Shown: positions 24,079-35,382 of the stretch, piece after piece | How the letters are laid out: every line of letters begins with the position of its first letter | Position numbering within the stretch: position 1 is the stretch's first letter | Assembly (NCBI GenBank): GCA_002794735.1 | Contig: NBAZ01000022.1 | Span: 1 to 64,000, forward strand | Direction: 5' to 3' | DNA from: Pyrrhoderma lamaoense | Taxonomy: Eukaryota; Basidiomycota; Agaricomycetes; Hymenochaetales; Hymenochaetaceae | Length of the DNA stretch: 64,000 nucleotides | The notes under the pieces: generated by a model | The model's input: the letters and a program-made list of their open reading frames with translations, nothing else | Database searches by the model: none | Told to the model about the DNA's origin: nothing | Position numbers and translations under genes: made by a program

Positions 24079-24685
24079 TTCCCCTCCCACTCTCTTTCTC
24101 ATTGCACCTCTTTATACGGCCAGTACCGATTGCTCGAGATTCCAGAGAGAAACTCTCGTGCTTGCTACGATGAGTCGTGAAGTTTTCGTTGATGTTTAAG
24201 TATTCAGGTCTCGTGTAAAAGTACGTACGTACCGTGCAAAATCCATGAAATTCGCTGATAGATTCCTGATCAACCCTCAAGCGGACTACAATCCTCACGG
24301 CACGTACAACTAAGGACGCCCTAGTATCATGTCATCTACATCCTCCAGTTGACTTTGTACCGGAATCAGTACATGTGGTCACTGTTTCATGCTTCCCTGT
24401 CTTTGAAGTTGCTTAGTATGTTGATGGTGTTCGGTCAAGGTGAGAATTCACAAAATTTTAATCGATCGGCCTGTTCAATGCGCAGTCGGTCTTAGATAAG
24501 ATACTGCACGACACTACACCCACTATTACTATTCATTTCAAGGGCCGGCCCTAACCTTCAAAGAATCTATAAGAATTTACCACATGGATTTCAATCATTC
24601 ATAACTATAGTAATTACATATTTTTTATAGTGCTTATTATATTATAGAAGGCGTCGATCAATATAGTGATATTACAAACATCTGG

Positions 24686-27600
24686 CTAATCGGACCCAAG
24701 TACATTACATGCTGCTTCTACATTGTCATCAGTCTCTTCCTCATCATCGGTACTATACTCAGACTGCTCCTGTAAATCTTGGCTCACGTTGCCCGCTGCT
24801 ATGAGCTTCTTCATACTAACGAAATCTTCGAATCGCCGTTGATGGACATCATTGAGTGCCGACCAGAGCTTTAGTCGTTTTCGAAGTTGATAAGCATATA
24901 CGGTATTTGTCTGGTCCAGTTTTACAATCAAAGAGGACAAACGTCCGGCATGTACCTTTATAAAATCCATAAGGCGATTAAATTCGACATCGACTCGCTT
25001 TATTTCCTCGTGCGAGCGCTGTAATTTGTGGTACATTGTTGCTGCCTCTCTCTGAGCACTGTGAGCCCACGGTCGCCCAGTAATATTGTTACGGCTGTCG
25101 AACAAGAGAGGAAGATCCGCTAGCATCACTTTCTTGAGAACATCATCTATAGCCAGACGCGGTTGTGGTGGACTTAATGCTGAAGCTGCATGATTATACT
25201 GGTCGACAGCCCGTCGAATGGCAGCACCACGACTATTCAAAGCTTTCCCAATCTGACGTCGTAATTTGTAACCTGTTAAAGCCATCAGGCACTTTAGGCA
25301 CTTGAAGGGATAATATGTGAATAAGACTCACACGTGCCAACCCGGTTTTGCTTTGAGAGCTCAAATAGACGAGCAACTAGGAGACTCTCAAGTTTTTTGC
25401 ACGCCTCACGAAATTCTCTATGAGTAGTATCCTCATCAACTTCTTTCCATTCCTTGCACGATGGGACCCAGCGAACTGACACTCCTAGCATCTTTTCTAT
25501 ATCTGATACGCGGTCTTTGTAATCCAAAATCCTGTCAAAGAGAGTTCTAAATCTGCGTTCTATACCGTTTGTTCGAGAAGCTTCCGCACTATAGCTGCCC
25601 GCTGACTTCCCGGACACGTCTATAAACTTGTTTCGAACTTCAGAATATTCCCTTCTTTCGGGTTTGTTAGTAAACCTCAAGCTCAATTTGATATTGCAAC
25701 ATCTCACTCAGCAATGCTAAGCTTTTTCAAGACCCGGACGTAATCTTCTTTCAGGAGATCATACTCCAGGGGTACTGCTATTGAATTTAAATACTGGCGT
25801 TCCTCTGCGTGCCATTCTACGAACTCGTTGTCCGATCTGATATCTAGAGCTTCTTTCAGTTTCGATAGTTGCGGGTAAAGAGTTCGTATGTTCTGCAAAG
25901 CCTGAGTATAATTGTTTTTCAGAAATCTACCTGAAAATGAGTATCAGTAACAATGACTGTAGCCCAAGTTTAAATACCCACTTAGTTCTGCATATCTATC
26001 TAGATTCCAGCGTTTGAAGTGTATGGATATTGCTTGTCGCCTGTGAAATTGGGAAGCGAGCCTTGTACATCTTGCTACATTATTTGACTCCGAGTAGATG
26101 CGTTCATTTGTCTCAAAGTCTTCTAGACCAACCCCCCGTGTATATAATGGGTGCCAATCAAGCTGGCACGTGCGGCAATGCGCGTAGCCATGGAAAACAT
26201 TCACACAAAAGTGCAAGTTATGAGAAGAGACTTTGGGCCCTACAAGAGGGCTACTTTTGGCAGTTCTAGAAAAACCACAACCTACATCATAACCAACCAT
26301 TATATCCCTTCCGAACTGATCTATCAATTTATTGACCATGGCCAAAGGGTACTTTGATCTATAATAATGTCAATACACATACAGTTCATACGTTAGTCAC
26401 GCTTACAGTTCCCCACTCTGAACCATATCACACACAAATAAAACGACACCATGCCTACACGCGGTTGTAAAAATACCAGTCTCATCGAAAATACCCATCA
26501 TACGCTTCTTACTATCATCCTTGAGACTAGACCAACGACCTTCACAAGGTGAGTCCTCATCGACACCCGCTTGTTCAGAATCGTCATAAGTCTGCTTTTC
26601 CGTGCCACCCTCGATCGATACAACAGATCTATTCTTCCGATTGACTTCATCTTTAAATACGTCAACATACTCTCGCTCCAGAAAAAAATGCAAACCCCTT
26701 GGTTGCTTATAAGACCTCTCAATATTAACTCTTCCACCTTCCTCTAGCTTCGATCGATACACCCGTTTTAATGACTCATTCCCATCCATACTAACTAACA
26801 TAGAATATTCGAGCTTTGGTTCATCCTCCGTACGATGTACACAAGCTGGGCACGTATACGCAAACTTGGCATCAGTATCCACATAAGTATACTGGTCAAG
26901 TTGATCATTGATCAGATCATGCATTTCATAGTAAATATCGAATGCATCAGAAAACATCCTGTAGAGATGTTTTCGAAAAGAAATCTACACGAAATTAACC
27001 AATACGCATATTGAATTTAGGTTCAAAAATAATCACCTGTTGTAAGTCACATATACACCTAACAAATGCTAGCATACTAAACTGGGGACAACGGCTCTTG
27101 AAGACACGAAATAACTCGAGAAGACTGAAGGATATACAAGTAGATGGAAACGCAGGGGAAGTCGCTAACAAGCCATGCCTTGCCAAAACCTCGAGTAAAG
27201 ATAGACCATCTATTTTCGGAAATTTTTTCCTCGTCGTATCTAAAAGAAATTCAACAAAAAGAAGATTAGCTGAATAACAATTCATACTGAATAATTCTAT
27301 GCATTCTATTTCACTGAATTCATCAACACCATGATCACTAGGAACGCCATTCATATCCCAGATAAGATAACTAGATAGAATGTTGGGCAACACAGTCTGC
27401 CAAGAACTCATATGGATCTTGTGTCGATTGACATCGCGATTAAAAGCGCGTATTCTAACACGAAGTGAATGGCTGATTAGCGTAATTATGTCACGACTTA
27501 CTTTTTTCTACTGAAGATTGTCCGATTATCCAATCTATCCAAAACATCTTCCCAGTCTCCATCATCATCATCACCAATGTCAGTTTGATCAACCACTATG

Positions 27601-27815
27601 CCGCCTTCCTCATAGCCGTGATTATCGTGATCGCATTCCTGTGATCCATTCGAACTTGGCCCGCCACGAACTTGCTTTCGTTTTGCCGTGAGATCAGGCT
27701 GTGACTTGCTAACACCAACCAATGTTTCTTTGTACAACAAACGGCCATACGCGTCAAAATGTGCTTGAGTACCCTTCACCAACTTTGAGAATTTGGAAGA
27801 TCCATGTTTAACCAT
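24686..27815 (-). CDS. KDZ transposase (Kyakuja-Dileera-Zisupton family)
   Basis: A multi-exon gene starting at 27815 (MVKHGSSKFSKLVKGTQAHF). Blocks in order: an acidic N-terminus; LLEVLARHGLLATSPAFPST with RCPQFSMLAFVRCICDLQQ; AYTCPACVHRTEDEP...SMLVSMDGNESLKRVYR; DETGIFTTACRHGVVLFVCD; KYPLAMVNKLIDQFG; VGYDVGCGFSRTA; NVFHGYAHCRTCQLDWHPLY; LEDFETNERIYSESNNVARC; SQFHRRQAISIHFKRWN; and the C-terminal VGTGYKLRRQIGKALNSRGA region ending in an acidic tail. These match the fungal KDZ transposase pattern (cysteine motif, CRHG, Y-D-x-GC, H-GHAHNRxCQL-like, E-x-F-S-x-SN) described with TET/JBP-linked transposons. Exon junctions (for example GTAAGC at 26403, GTGAGA near 25707) splice in frame and no frameshift was seen, so the protein, about 930 residues, may be active. 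Confidence 0.93.
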
Positions 27816-28889
27816 GGCACGTTATTGTGAAGAAGAAAAACTGATGAAGGGGCAAAGATGAAAAAAGAACGACGAAAAAATAGCAAATGCAACTTAAGTA
27901 TTTAAGTCATATTTTATAAACTGGGATTATAATTGCACAGACAAATCAGTTACAAAACACTGTCCAAGAAAATACGAGTCGATTAAAGGAAGTCCAAAGG
28001 AAGTCTAAAGAAACATAAAAATAGAAATGAAATAAAACGTAAACATCTAACATCCACTTACTACAACGATATTAAAGAAGTTTGTTCAAATCAAATTAGA
28101 TATTGCATAAAACCTTAACACGTTTACAGGGAAACGTGAAAAAACAAGACTCACGTAAAAAGATACGTGTACACAAATCATGCACATCAATACACGCTCC
28201 CATAAATCCACCCCTTAATATATAATATACATAAGTTGCCTTACAAGATGAACAAACATCAAGAAAAGCCGTGCTTACCGCGAATTACGAAATAATACCA
28301 GTTACTAACGATACTACACCTCCGAAGTATACAACCTGCTGCTAAGAAACGTAGGAGCAAGGTTTCCTTTCGGAAAGGAGAGCCGAGAGTCAAGAAGAAA
28401 CTAAAACACGAGAGAAGCTTCAAGAAAAGGTGACGCATGGCCCAGCAACTAATCCTATCTCCCGAAAAATCATAACAGAAGCAACGGTAAAGAGTGCCTC
28501 ACTTAATTAAAAGGATTCAGTATGAGCGAAATTAATTATTAACATACCGGTATAGCTTGCCAGGCCCCCGCAACGCTTATTCTAACCAAACCGACACCAA
28601 AGCATGGGGGAAGAAAATTAACAAGAAAATAAATATGCCTTCTATCTCGTTTTCTTGCCTTTTTATAGATCTGAGAGATATCAAGCTCCAGACCAGGGAA
28701 TGAATTGATTATACGCATTCCTGCGGCCGCTATAAGATCAATACCACGTATGTCAAATTTCTAGCGAATGGGAAGCACGCACTTAAGTATTCCCACAAAG
28801 TGCCTCTCGGCGATGACAAGCACGTCGAACTGTGAGAAGAAATTACAATGATAATTGAACGGAATACCAGTGCAATTTCTCCATCCACC
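27816..28889. other. AT-rich region between transposase start and right TIR
   Basis: No gene is visible in ~1.07 kb. It is A-rich on the plus strand and should contain the transposase promoter. Confidence 0.45.
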
Positions 28890-29944
28890 ATAAAACTATC
28901 TCACGGACTATAGCGCCCACGTCTAGTTTGGTACCACGCCTGTCAAACCTTCAGCGAATAACCAAGATTAAAATAGACTGTCGGCGGCTGCAATCCACAC
29001 ACGTTTCACTAGGTTCACCTGCATTTCCCTCTAATGTTATGTGGTATGTACGAGAATCAGCGTATCCGTTTAGTTCTGATTGTGGCCATAGCTGATAGAT
29101 GTTGATTGTTAATAGAGCTCTGAAGAAAACATAGTAATTGTAGTGTATCATAACATTTTGAATAGATGATGAGGAAAGATTTATGAAGCAAACCAGATAG
29201 ACGTAGCTATAGTAAAATCAAGCCAAGAAAATCCAAAACAAAACTGGTGCACTAGTTGTGTTTCTTCTCGAGAAGAGAAAGAAATACGAACGTCGAGACT
29301 ACGGCCTATGGTCGTAATCCGGGGAAACGAAACTGTACTGAGTATCAGTCACGGCCCTGGGGCCAATCTCGGGTTCCGGAGCACCGACACCTAGTATCTA
29401 TCATGTAGCAACTAGAATTAATGTACATCCAACTAGCAAATTATACTCTACATATTGTGGTCCACGACAGTAGCGGGGATGACACCATGCATTAAATCAG
29501 TCAGCTTGGAGGAACAGTGAAAGAGAAGGATAGTATTAGCAGACTCTCTCTTCTGTTTCCTCTGAGTGACGAAAAGGTCAAGAAAAGGGACGTAAAGTGA
29601 GGGATGCTGGAATTCGTCGGGGACGATGGTAGCGAGGGGTGACGATGAGCGATGAGGGGTGATGAGGGGTGATGAGGGGCGATGAAGGGTGATGAGGGGC
29701 GCGCATGGGAGAGTGCAAGTGGGCTCACCGCATAATGCCGGTGGACTGCTCGTGCCCAATTTCTTAGACCCGTGAACCTCTCTGAGAGTGTAACAAGGTC
29801 ACATTAACAGATTTGTATAAAATTACCCGCGGTCTGAAGGTCTGGCAAAAGTCCGGTTTAAACAGCATTAAGAGGGGCTAACTAGATGCGCGGACGAGCA
29901 AAAATTGGGGCTAACTAGGTAACCGAACTACCGCGGCACAGGTG
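28890..29944 (-). repeat. right terminal inverted repeat of the KDZ element (1,055 bp)
   Basis: Inverted match to 16688..17742 with equal length. The match breaks exactly at 28890, where ATAAAACTATCT is shared and the adjacent inner bases differ (CCATCCACC here). It ends CCGCGGCACAGGTG at 29944, abutting the target duplication. Confidence 0.95.
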
Positions 29945-29952
29945 GGCTCAGA
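29945..29952. repeat. 8-bp target-site duplication, right copy (GGCTCAGA)
   Basis: Exact copy of 16680..16687. The kinase coding sequence resumes from it. Confidence 0.95.
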
Positions 29953-30246
29953 ATGTGTATGATGAATGGATTCTTAATAGCGACTCCCGCGCAATAGCTG
30001 CTAAGAAATGCGCTTTTACAAGGTTTAATCCAGACAATACTGCATTTTTCCGGCCCTCAGAAGTTCGTGGTTAAAACCACTAGGTAAACTATTTCACATT
30101 GGCTATGACGAGTTAGATGAGGTGCGGTATAACCTCTTGGAAGACGGGGGATATCTGGGAAAGGATTGGGAGATTGAGGGTTTGACTATGACACATTAGG
30201 CGGAAATGTCACATTTGAGAAAATCTGGGATATTATGAAGGTTTAG
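29945..30246 (+). pseudogene. FunK1-type kinase copy A, 3' part, right of the KDZ transposon
   Basis: This continues the interrupted kinase. It lines up with the C-terminus of copy C (Asn-x-Tyr-Asp-x-Trp, a run ending NPDNTAFF, LFHIGYDEL, GKDWEIEG, VTFEKIWDIMKV, stop at 30244). Two single-base losses relative to copy C are visible, one near TTCCGGCCCTCAGAAG (~30052) and one near GAGGGTTTGAC (~30178), so this piece cannot be read as one frame. They may be decay or the same kind of one-base loss seen in other genes of this window. Confidence 0.8.
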
Positions 30247-30467
30247 GGTCATTTCTCTTTTCTTCGTCTGTTTCGACTGATGGTAGATAGTTACTATGAT
30301 GTACTACTTGGTTTAGAATATACGATGACTTGAGGATTCAAGGTTGATACAATTTGAATTACAAGGTTGGAGACTACATATTTACATAAAATTCAAAGTG
30401 AGAAAACAAGATCCACTACTATTACGGTAACTATACAATATATATGTATAGGGTCTCCATTACTTTC

Positions 30468-31560
30468 TTAGGATCTCCCAGACTTTTTCAAATGTGATAT
30501 TTCCATCTAAAGTATCATAGTCATATCATTCAATCTCCTAATCCTTTACGACCCTGCCCTCTGCTGCAATGTCATTTTGCGACGTATCTAGCTCACTATA
30601 GTCTGTATGATATAGTTCACCTAGTGGTTGTAACCATAAATTGACGAGAGGCCTGAAAAATGCCGTCATGTCTGGGGTGATGCATCGAACTGAACGCGTT
30701 CCTTAGCAGCTATTGAGTGAGTGTCGCTATTCAGGACCCATTCATTGTATTCAATCTGAGCCTCCAATTTCGGTAACACGACTTTTTCCCCTTTATCAAA
30801 TATCAAAGAATCGTGCATCCCAATACTTCACGTAGAAGATATATTCAAGGTCGAATCGTTCTCTATGGTCTGGTATCTCATCCTGAAAATTATCAAGATG
30901 GAAACTAATTGCCATGAATGGACGCGTTCCTGTCCAGACACCTTTGCGACTCTTCAGCATAGACTCCCTGTCGATGCGAGGTCCAAATCGATCAATACTC
31001 CATTTACTTTTCCATTCACTCCATTCACTCGTCGGAACATCAGATTCTGACGACTGATGTCTCTGTGCATAATTTTCTGCTCCCTAGTAGCAAGGAAGTA
31101 GATTCCTGTAGTCTATAAGATTTAGGACATAGATGGTAAATAGACGTACTCACCAAGAACGACATGCCTGATGACTTCCTTGTAGTCCTCAATACTGTCA
31201 AGAGGATAGATAGGTCAGTTATTCAAGTATAACCGTATGTTGTACCATGTCTTCATCACTGCAAGTATGCACAAACATGTGTTTTCGTATTCTCGCATTC
31301 GTTTCCTTCATATCCTCCCACCAATACACCCTCGGAAGACGAAACGAGAGTCTTCTATTTGACAGACTATACAATTTCAACAATTCTGACTCATCAGATA
31401 AGTCACTATCCATCATACCATCCAGCGCGTCCCTTGCTTTTTCAATGATATCTGCCTCACTTTCCCTGCCTGATTCAACCCAGCTTATCTTCCATACTAG
31501 TATGCCATTCATAGTTCCACCACCAGCCATGTAAGAATAAACGAAGAATCTCCGTCTCAA
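30468..31560 (-). pseudogene. FunK1-type kinase copy B, degenerate
   Basis: The minus-strand frame from 31560 reads GTMNGILVWKISWVESGRES, SDESELLKLYSLSNRRLS, LPRVYWWEDMKETNARIRKH, homologous to copies A and E. Downstream the kinase motifs are still recognisable (about 31070-30880: a HRD-type segment, a Leu-Ile-x-Phe-x-Leu-like segment, SMLKSRKGVWTGTRPFMAIS-like residues) but cross stops and frame changes. The C-terminal WEI and VTFEKIWDI-like region ends near 30468. Upstream sequence carries the same ACACGTGCGTATC element as A and E. I call it a relic. Confidence 0.75.
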
Positions 31561-34500
31561 TAGTCATTAAGACATTACTTGCGCATTCTAGGTCTCAGGT
31601 GTTGTTCCTTGCGGGAAAATGGACGCACTGTAACTGTGGCTGTACGCAGATAACCGATACGCACGTGTCCAGTTTAGAATTTGTAATCTTCTGCGCCATG
31701 TGTATTGTGTAAATGGCACTTACCACTGAGTACCTTGGTGAACAAATGTTGACCGTTGCGGCTTGTGTCGCATGGCTGTGACTCAGGCCCTGTTATGTTT
31801 TAAAGAGAAACGTATTTTGTCATTGATTATTTGATACCACGCTAAGATGCTCAAGCATGTGACCCACGGGTGGAGATAGTTGCCAGCCCCCAAGGTCACC
31901 AAGCCCTGCTTCAAAGTCCGTCCTGCTTGTTAATTCGCGTGGAAAATACCAGAAAAGACGGAATTCCGGCCTTACCAATTTTATCAGCACCTATTGTGTT
32001 TTGGTCACCAGCTTCATCTTACTTTTGAAAATATTGAAAAAAAAATGACTTCGGATATTCAATAACGGAGTCTGTTTCGAGGCTCGCAAGCATTTTTTAA
32101 AAGGTACAAGAGCAAAGTTGAGAGAACTAAGAATTCTTTTAACTTTTCCACGTCTTTACTTGTAGATACAAATTATGGCTGAGCATGGATTACAAAAGGA
32201 AACCATGTTAGTCAAAGTGAAAGTAGTATATGTATCCATTAATGATCCATCACAAACGTCTTCCTCTAAATCCGTGCCTGTCCTACTACTCTCTGTCTTC
32301 ACCTTTCTCCACCTATCAAACGCTCATACTTCTCAATATATCTCAATGAAAATAAATTCAAAGTTGAATATTTCCCCATGTATTCACAGTTTCCTCCTGA
32401 ATTCTGGAATGATGCAAGCCGAATGTCATTAATACTAACCGAACACTCTTTTATTTCTTTCCACAGACCCCCTTGTTGATGCTATATTGAATTTGAAATA
32501 TTTATCTATATCAACGCCGAGCATACGAAGACCCCTAGATAGGGACAAATATACAACACAAGATGGGGGTATAGATATTTCATAGTTTGGTGTGATTTAG
32601 GGATGGGCTACGCATGCTTCATCATTAATGCACCTGGAATCTCGCATTGAAGTACCCGGAAACTCTCTTGTATATCCAATCGCCTCGATGAACAATAAAA
32701 TAAATGGCGAAAACCTATACTATGCGCGCCTACTAACAAATGATATGAGACACTTTATTTGGAGAAGCAATCCTCGTGTTTCTATCACCCCCAGTATTCT
32801 CAACATATGGCTACATCGTGCTGCCAGTATACGGAGGAGATAGCTAATCTTCTAATGATTGGTATGTAGACAGGGGGTACCTCTTGCCATATTATTCTCC
32901 TACATCCATCACTCGAGGCCCAATGATTATCAGTATACTCTGTTTCGGATATGTAGGTATGAAAATATGAACTGGGTGGCTACAAACAATAAGCATGCTG
33001 TATCTAAGATACGTGGCGGATACAACGGAATACTCTATATAATGGACGATTCAGTAATCTCTATCTGTAGTTTTATCTGTCGGTGTCTATAATCAATTAT
33101 CTATCAATTCTCGGAGTTAACTCTTTGAGTAGATGGTGAATTAGGAAGTCAACCTATTGAATAAATTTTTATCCACTTGCTTTATTCAACCCACTATAAT
33201 ATCTGATACATCAAGGAAATACTCCATTTACGGAAAGATGCAATCTATCATCCCTTGTGTCAGGCCATCATGGAGACCAGAGGTAAGATGCAACGGCAGC
33301 ATTTATACCTCACTTTAGCTAGAAGCTATCGTGATACTTGATGATATACTTTAGCGGTATCGGTATCTCCGTTAGTGAATATCGGGCTACGTCCATTGTA
33401 GCTATCATACGTCCTCAATCAGCGTCATGGTGTTGTTGTCACGATAACTCCGTTATCAGAGAGGAAAATTTGTAGTGTACTCGTACATATACTCTGAATC
33501 TGTGACTACTTGAAAGGCTCCGACGAATCGAAGAATCAAGACCATTGGGCAAGCCATTAATGCCTGTGAAGACTTAAATCCAGCTTAGTGCATCGAACAT
33601 ATTATCATTAGGCCGAAGCAATTGAAAAATACGAAATGACCCTTTCCAGACCTGATAAGTCATAAGAATTCGACTCAACACCATCACATACCCTATCTCA
33701 TAGTAACCTGATTAGGTCTGGTAGTCAAAGCGACTGTATTCATTTAAGCATCTTAATAACCTAAAGTAACCAAACCCAGGATAAGATGGATACCACCGAT
33801 GAGAAATCGTTAGGGAATAGTATGAAAATTGAACGCAGACACCGACAGATACTAGCTACAGATGAGTGACTCGTCAGTAGTCGTAATCAATTTGATTTAT
33901 CCACCATACATTTCAGATACGACATCTTATTGTTCATGGTCGCCATATTATGATTTGATAATTTCTTACCTGAAGGAGAGCACATAGGACTGATCAATAA
34001 AAAGCGAACATAACAAATTCAGTCACTTTACATCCTACAACTCCAATTTTCTCTATTCCTGTCTCCTTCTTTTCTTTCTCATGCTCAATATAAAATCTGA
34101 TAATCGGCGGGGCTCGGACGTTGGGTGTAGGACAATAGTAGGAGCATAAAGCGCCTCCTGTTAGCATATCAATCAATATATGATTATCTATCTCCTCCGA
34201 GCTCTGATAGCATAATGTAGATATGTGTTTAGGGTACTGGAGTGCTAGAAGCACAACGACTGCTTCTCCAAATAAGGCGTTTCATAATATTTGTTGATAG
34301 GCGCGCATAGGATGACTTCTCGCCACCTGTTTTATTGTTTTTCGAGAGAACTGGGTATACAATATACCTAAGTGGTCCGAGTTATCCTACTCTTGAGGAC
34401 AGTCTATAATACATAATCTATCAAGTATGACTTCTTGTTTGGTACTATTCCTAGTATAACCTTCCAGGTAACGTCCATAGTTCCAGATGTAAGTTACTAA

Positions 34501-35382
34501 TAATAAAGTTTGTCGGATCCGACCCGGCCCTAAATTTCGCCAAACTGGCGGTCCCTATTGAACGTCTTCTTTTACGCAACATAACATCATAATACAACCC
34601 CAGCATTCGTGAAAGCTTCTGAAACTGGAAACGGTACAATACCCAAAGCGCCAAATGAAGACCCACCCTGGAGACCGATAGTATATCAAATACGGCACAA
34701 GGTCTTTTTGTTTTATATTACCAAACAGTCTTCCATCAATCTCTGTTTTGCCTCCAGGGTACTCCGCATGCGATAGCATATGTGAAACTACTTGGGGGAT
34801 TAGATCTCGGTTCTACGTTAGTGCGACGCATCTATAGTCGTCATCTGTACGAAACCCCTGGAATTATAAGGCGGAAACTAACTATTTTTTTTGAGATAGA
34901 GAGGACAAAACAGATACGCATATGGATCATAGTAGAGCTAACACAACTTATAATATTCTGAAGAACTAATGGTATGGAACCGATATTAGCCCGAAACTCT
35001 ATGGATCCTGCTTCAAACTCTAGAGCTGAACGTATCTGTCAATTACAGATTCGCTAGCGTACATGTGGAAACAAGACTAGGGTTCCTTGCAAAAAAATAA
35101 AAAAGTTTAAAGACGCTCTTATACCTAGATCTTGGATCGGGATATCGTTTCTATGCCAGTTTACGCCACTCAGAATTGAAGGGGTCTGATATCAGCCCCT
35201 TATTTTTCTCCTGTGCAATAGGGTGACTGTTTGGGTTCGAGTGGATTATGGTGCGTATTATTGAACTCAGTAAATCACAAGGCTCCTATCGCGGACGTAA
35301 TACTTCTTGAGAAGTATTTAATGTGTCAGCTTCTCAGAGAGTTTCCCCATCTCACTCAAATACACTACAAGTCTCTAAACGC
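31561..35382. other. gene-poor AT-rich stretch of 3.8 kb
   Basis: The first ~150 bp is homologous to the upstream flank of kinase copies A and E. Beyond that I see only unsupported frames of 60-86 codons (32175-32432, 32628-32843, 32859-33092, 33994-34254, 34451-34779, 35231-35419). It may contain old transposon remnants, but none is recognisable by eye. Confidence 0.4.

Larger units (their letters stand above)
23129..24685. other. KDZ element interior with tandem repeats, no supported gene
   Basis: Besides the two repeat blocks listed separately, I see only short frames. A GTPGTGKT Walker-A-like string at about 23430 lies in a ~30-codon frame and is not enough for a gene call. The right-hand 600 bp is the 3' flank of the transposase gene. 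Confidence 0.4.
16688..29944 (-). mobile_element. complete KDZ (Kyakuja-Dileera-Zisupton) DNA transposon, 13,257 bp, with passenger genes
   Basis: The boundaries come directly from the sequence. Two 1,055-bp terminal inverted repeats begin CACCTGTGCCGCGG and are flanked by a perfect 8-bp target duplication inside a kinase gene. The element carries a multi-exon KDZ transposase (24686..27815) and three further genes on the same (minus) strand. It also contains a CA/TATG microsatellite and two blocks of ~36-bp tandem repeats. An 8-bp duplication is, as I recall, what Zisupton-type elements generate; hAT elements also make 8 bp, but the transposase here is clearly KDZ. Because the terminal repeats look identical and the transposase reads through, I infer a recent insertion. 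It is unusually large for a DNA transposon. Confidence 0.95.

Noticed and set aside
16688..29944. hAT transposon, suggested by the 8-bp target duplication
   Set aside because: The transposase carries the KDZ motif series (CRHG, YDVGC, CQLDWHPLY, ERIYSESN) and no hAT dimerisation signature. The KDZ relatives named Zisupton are also recalled to make 8-bp duplications.
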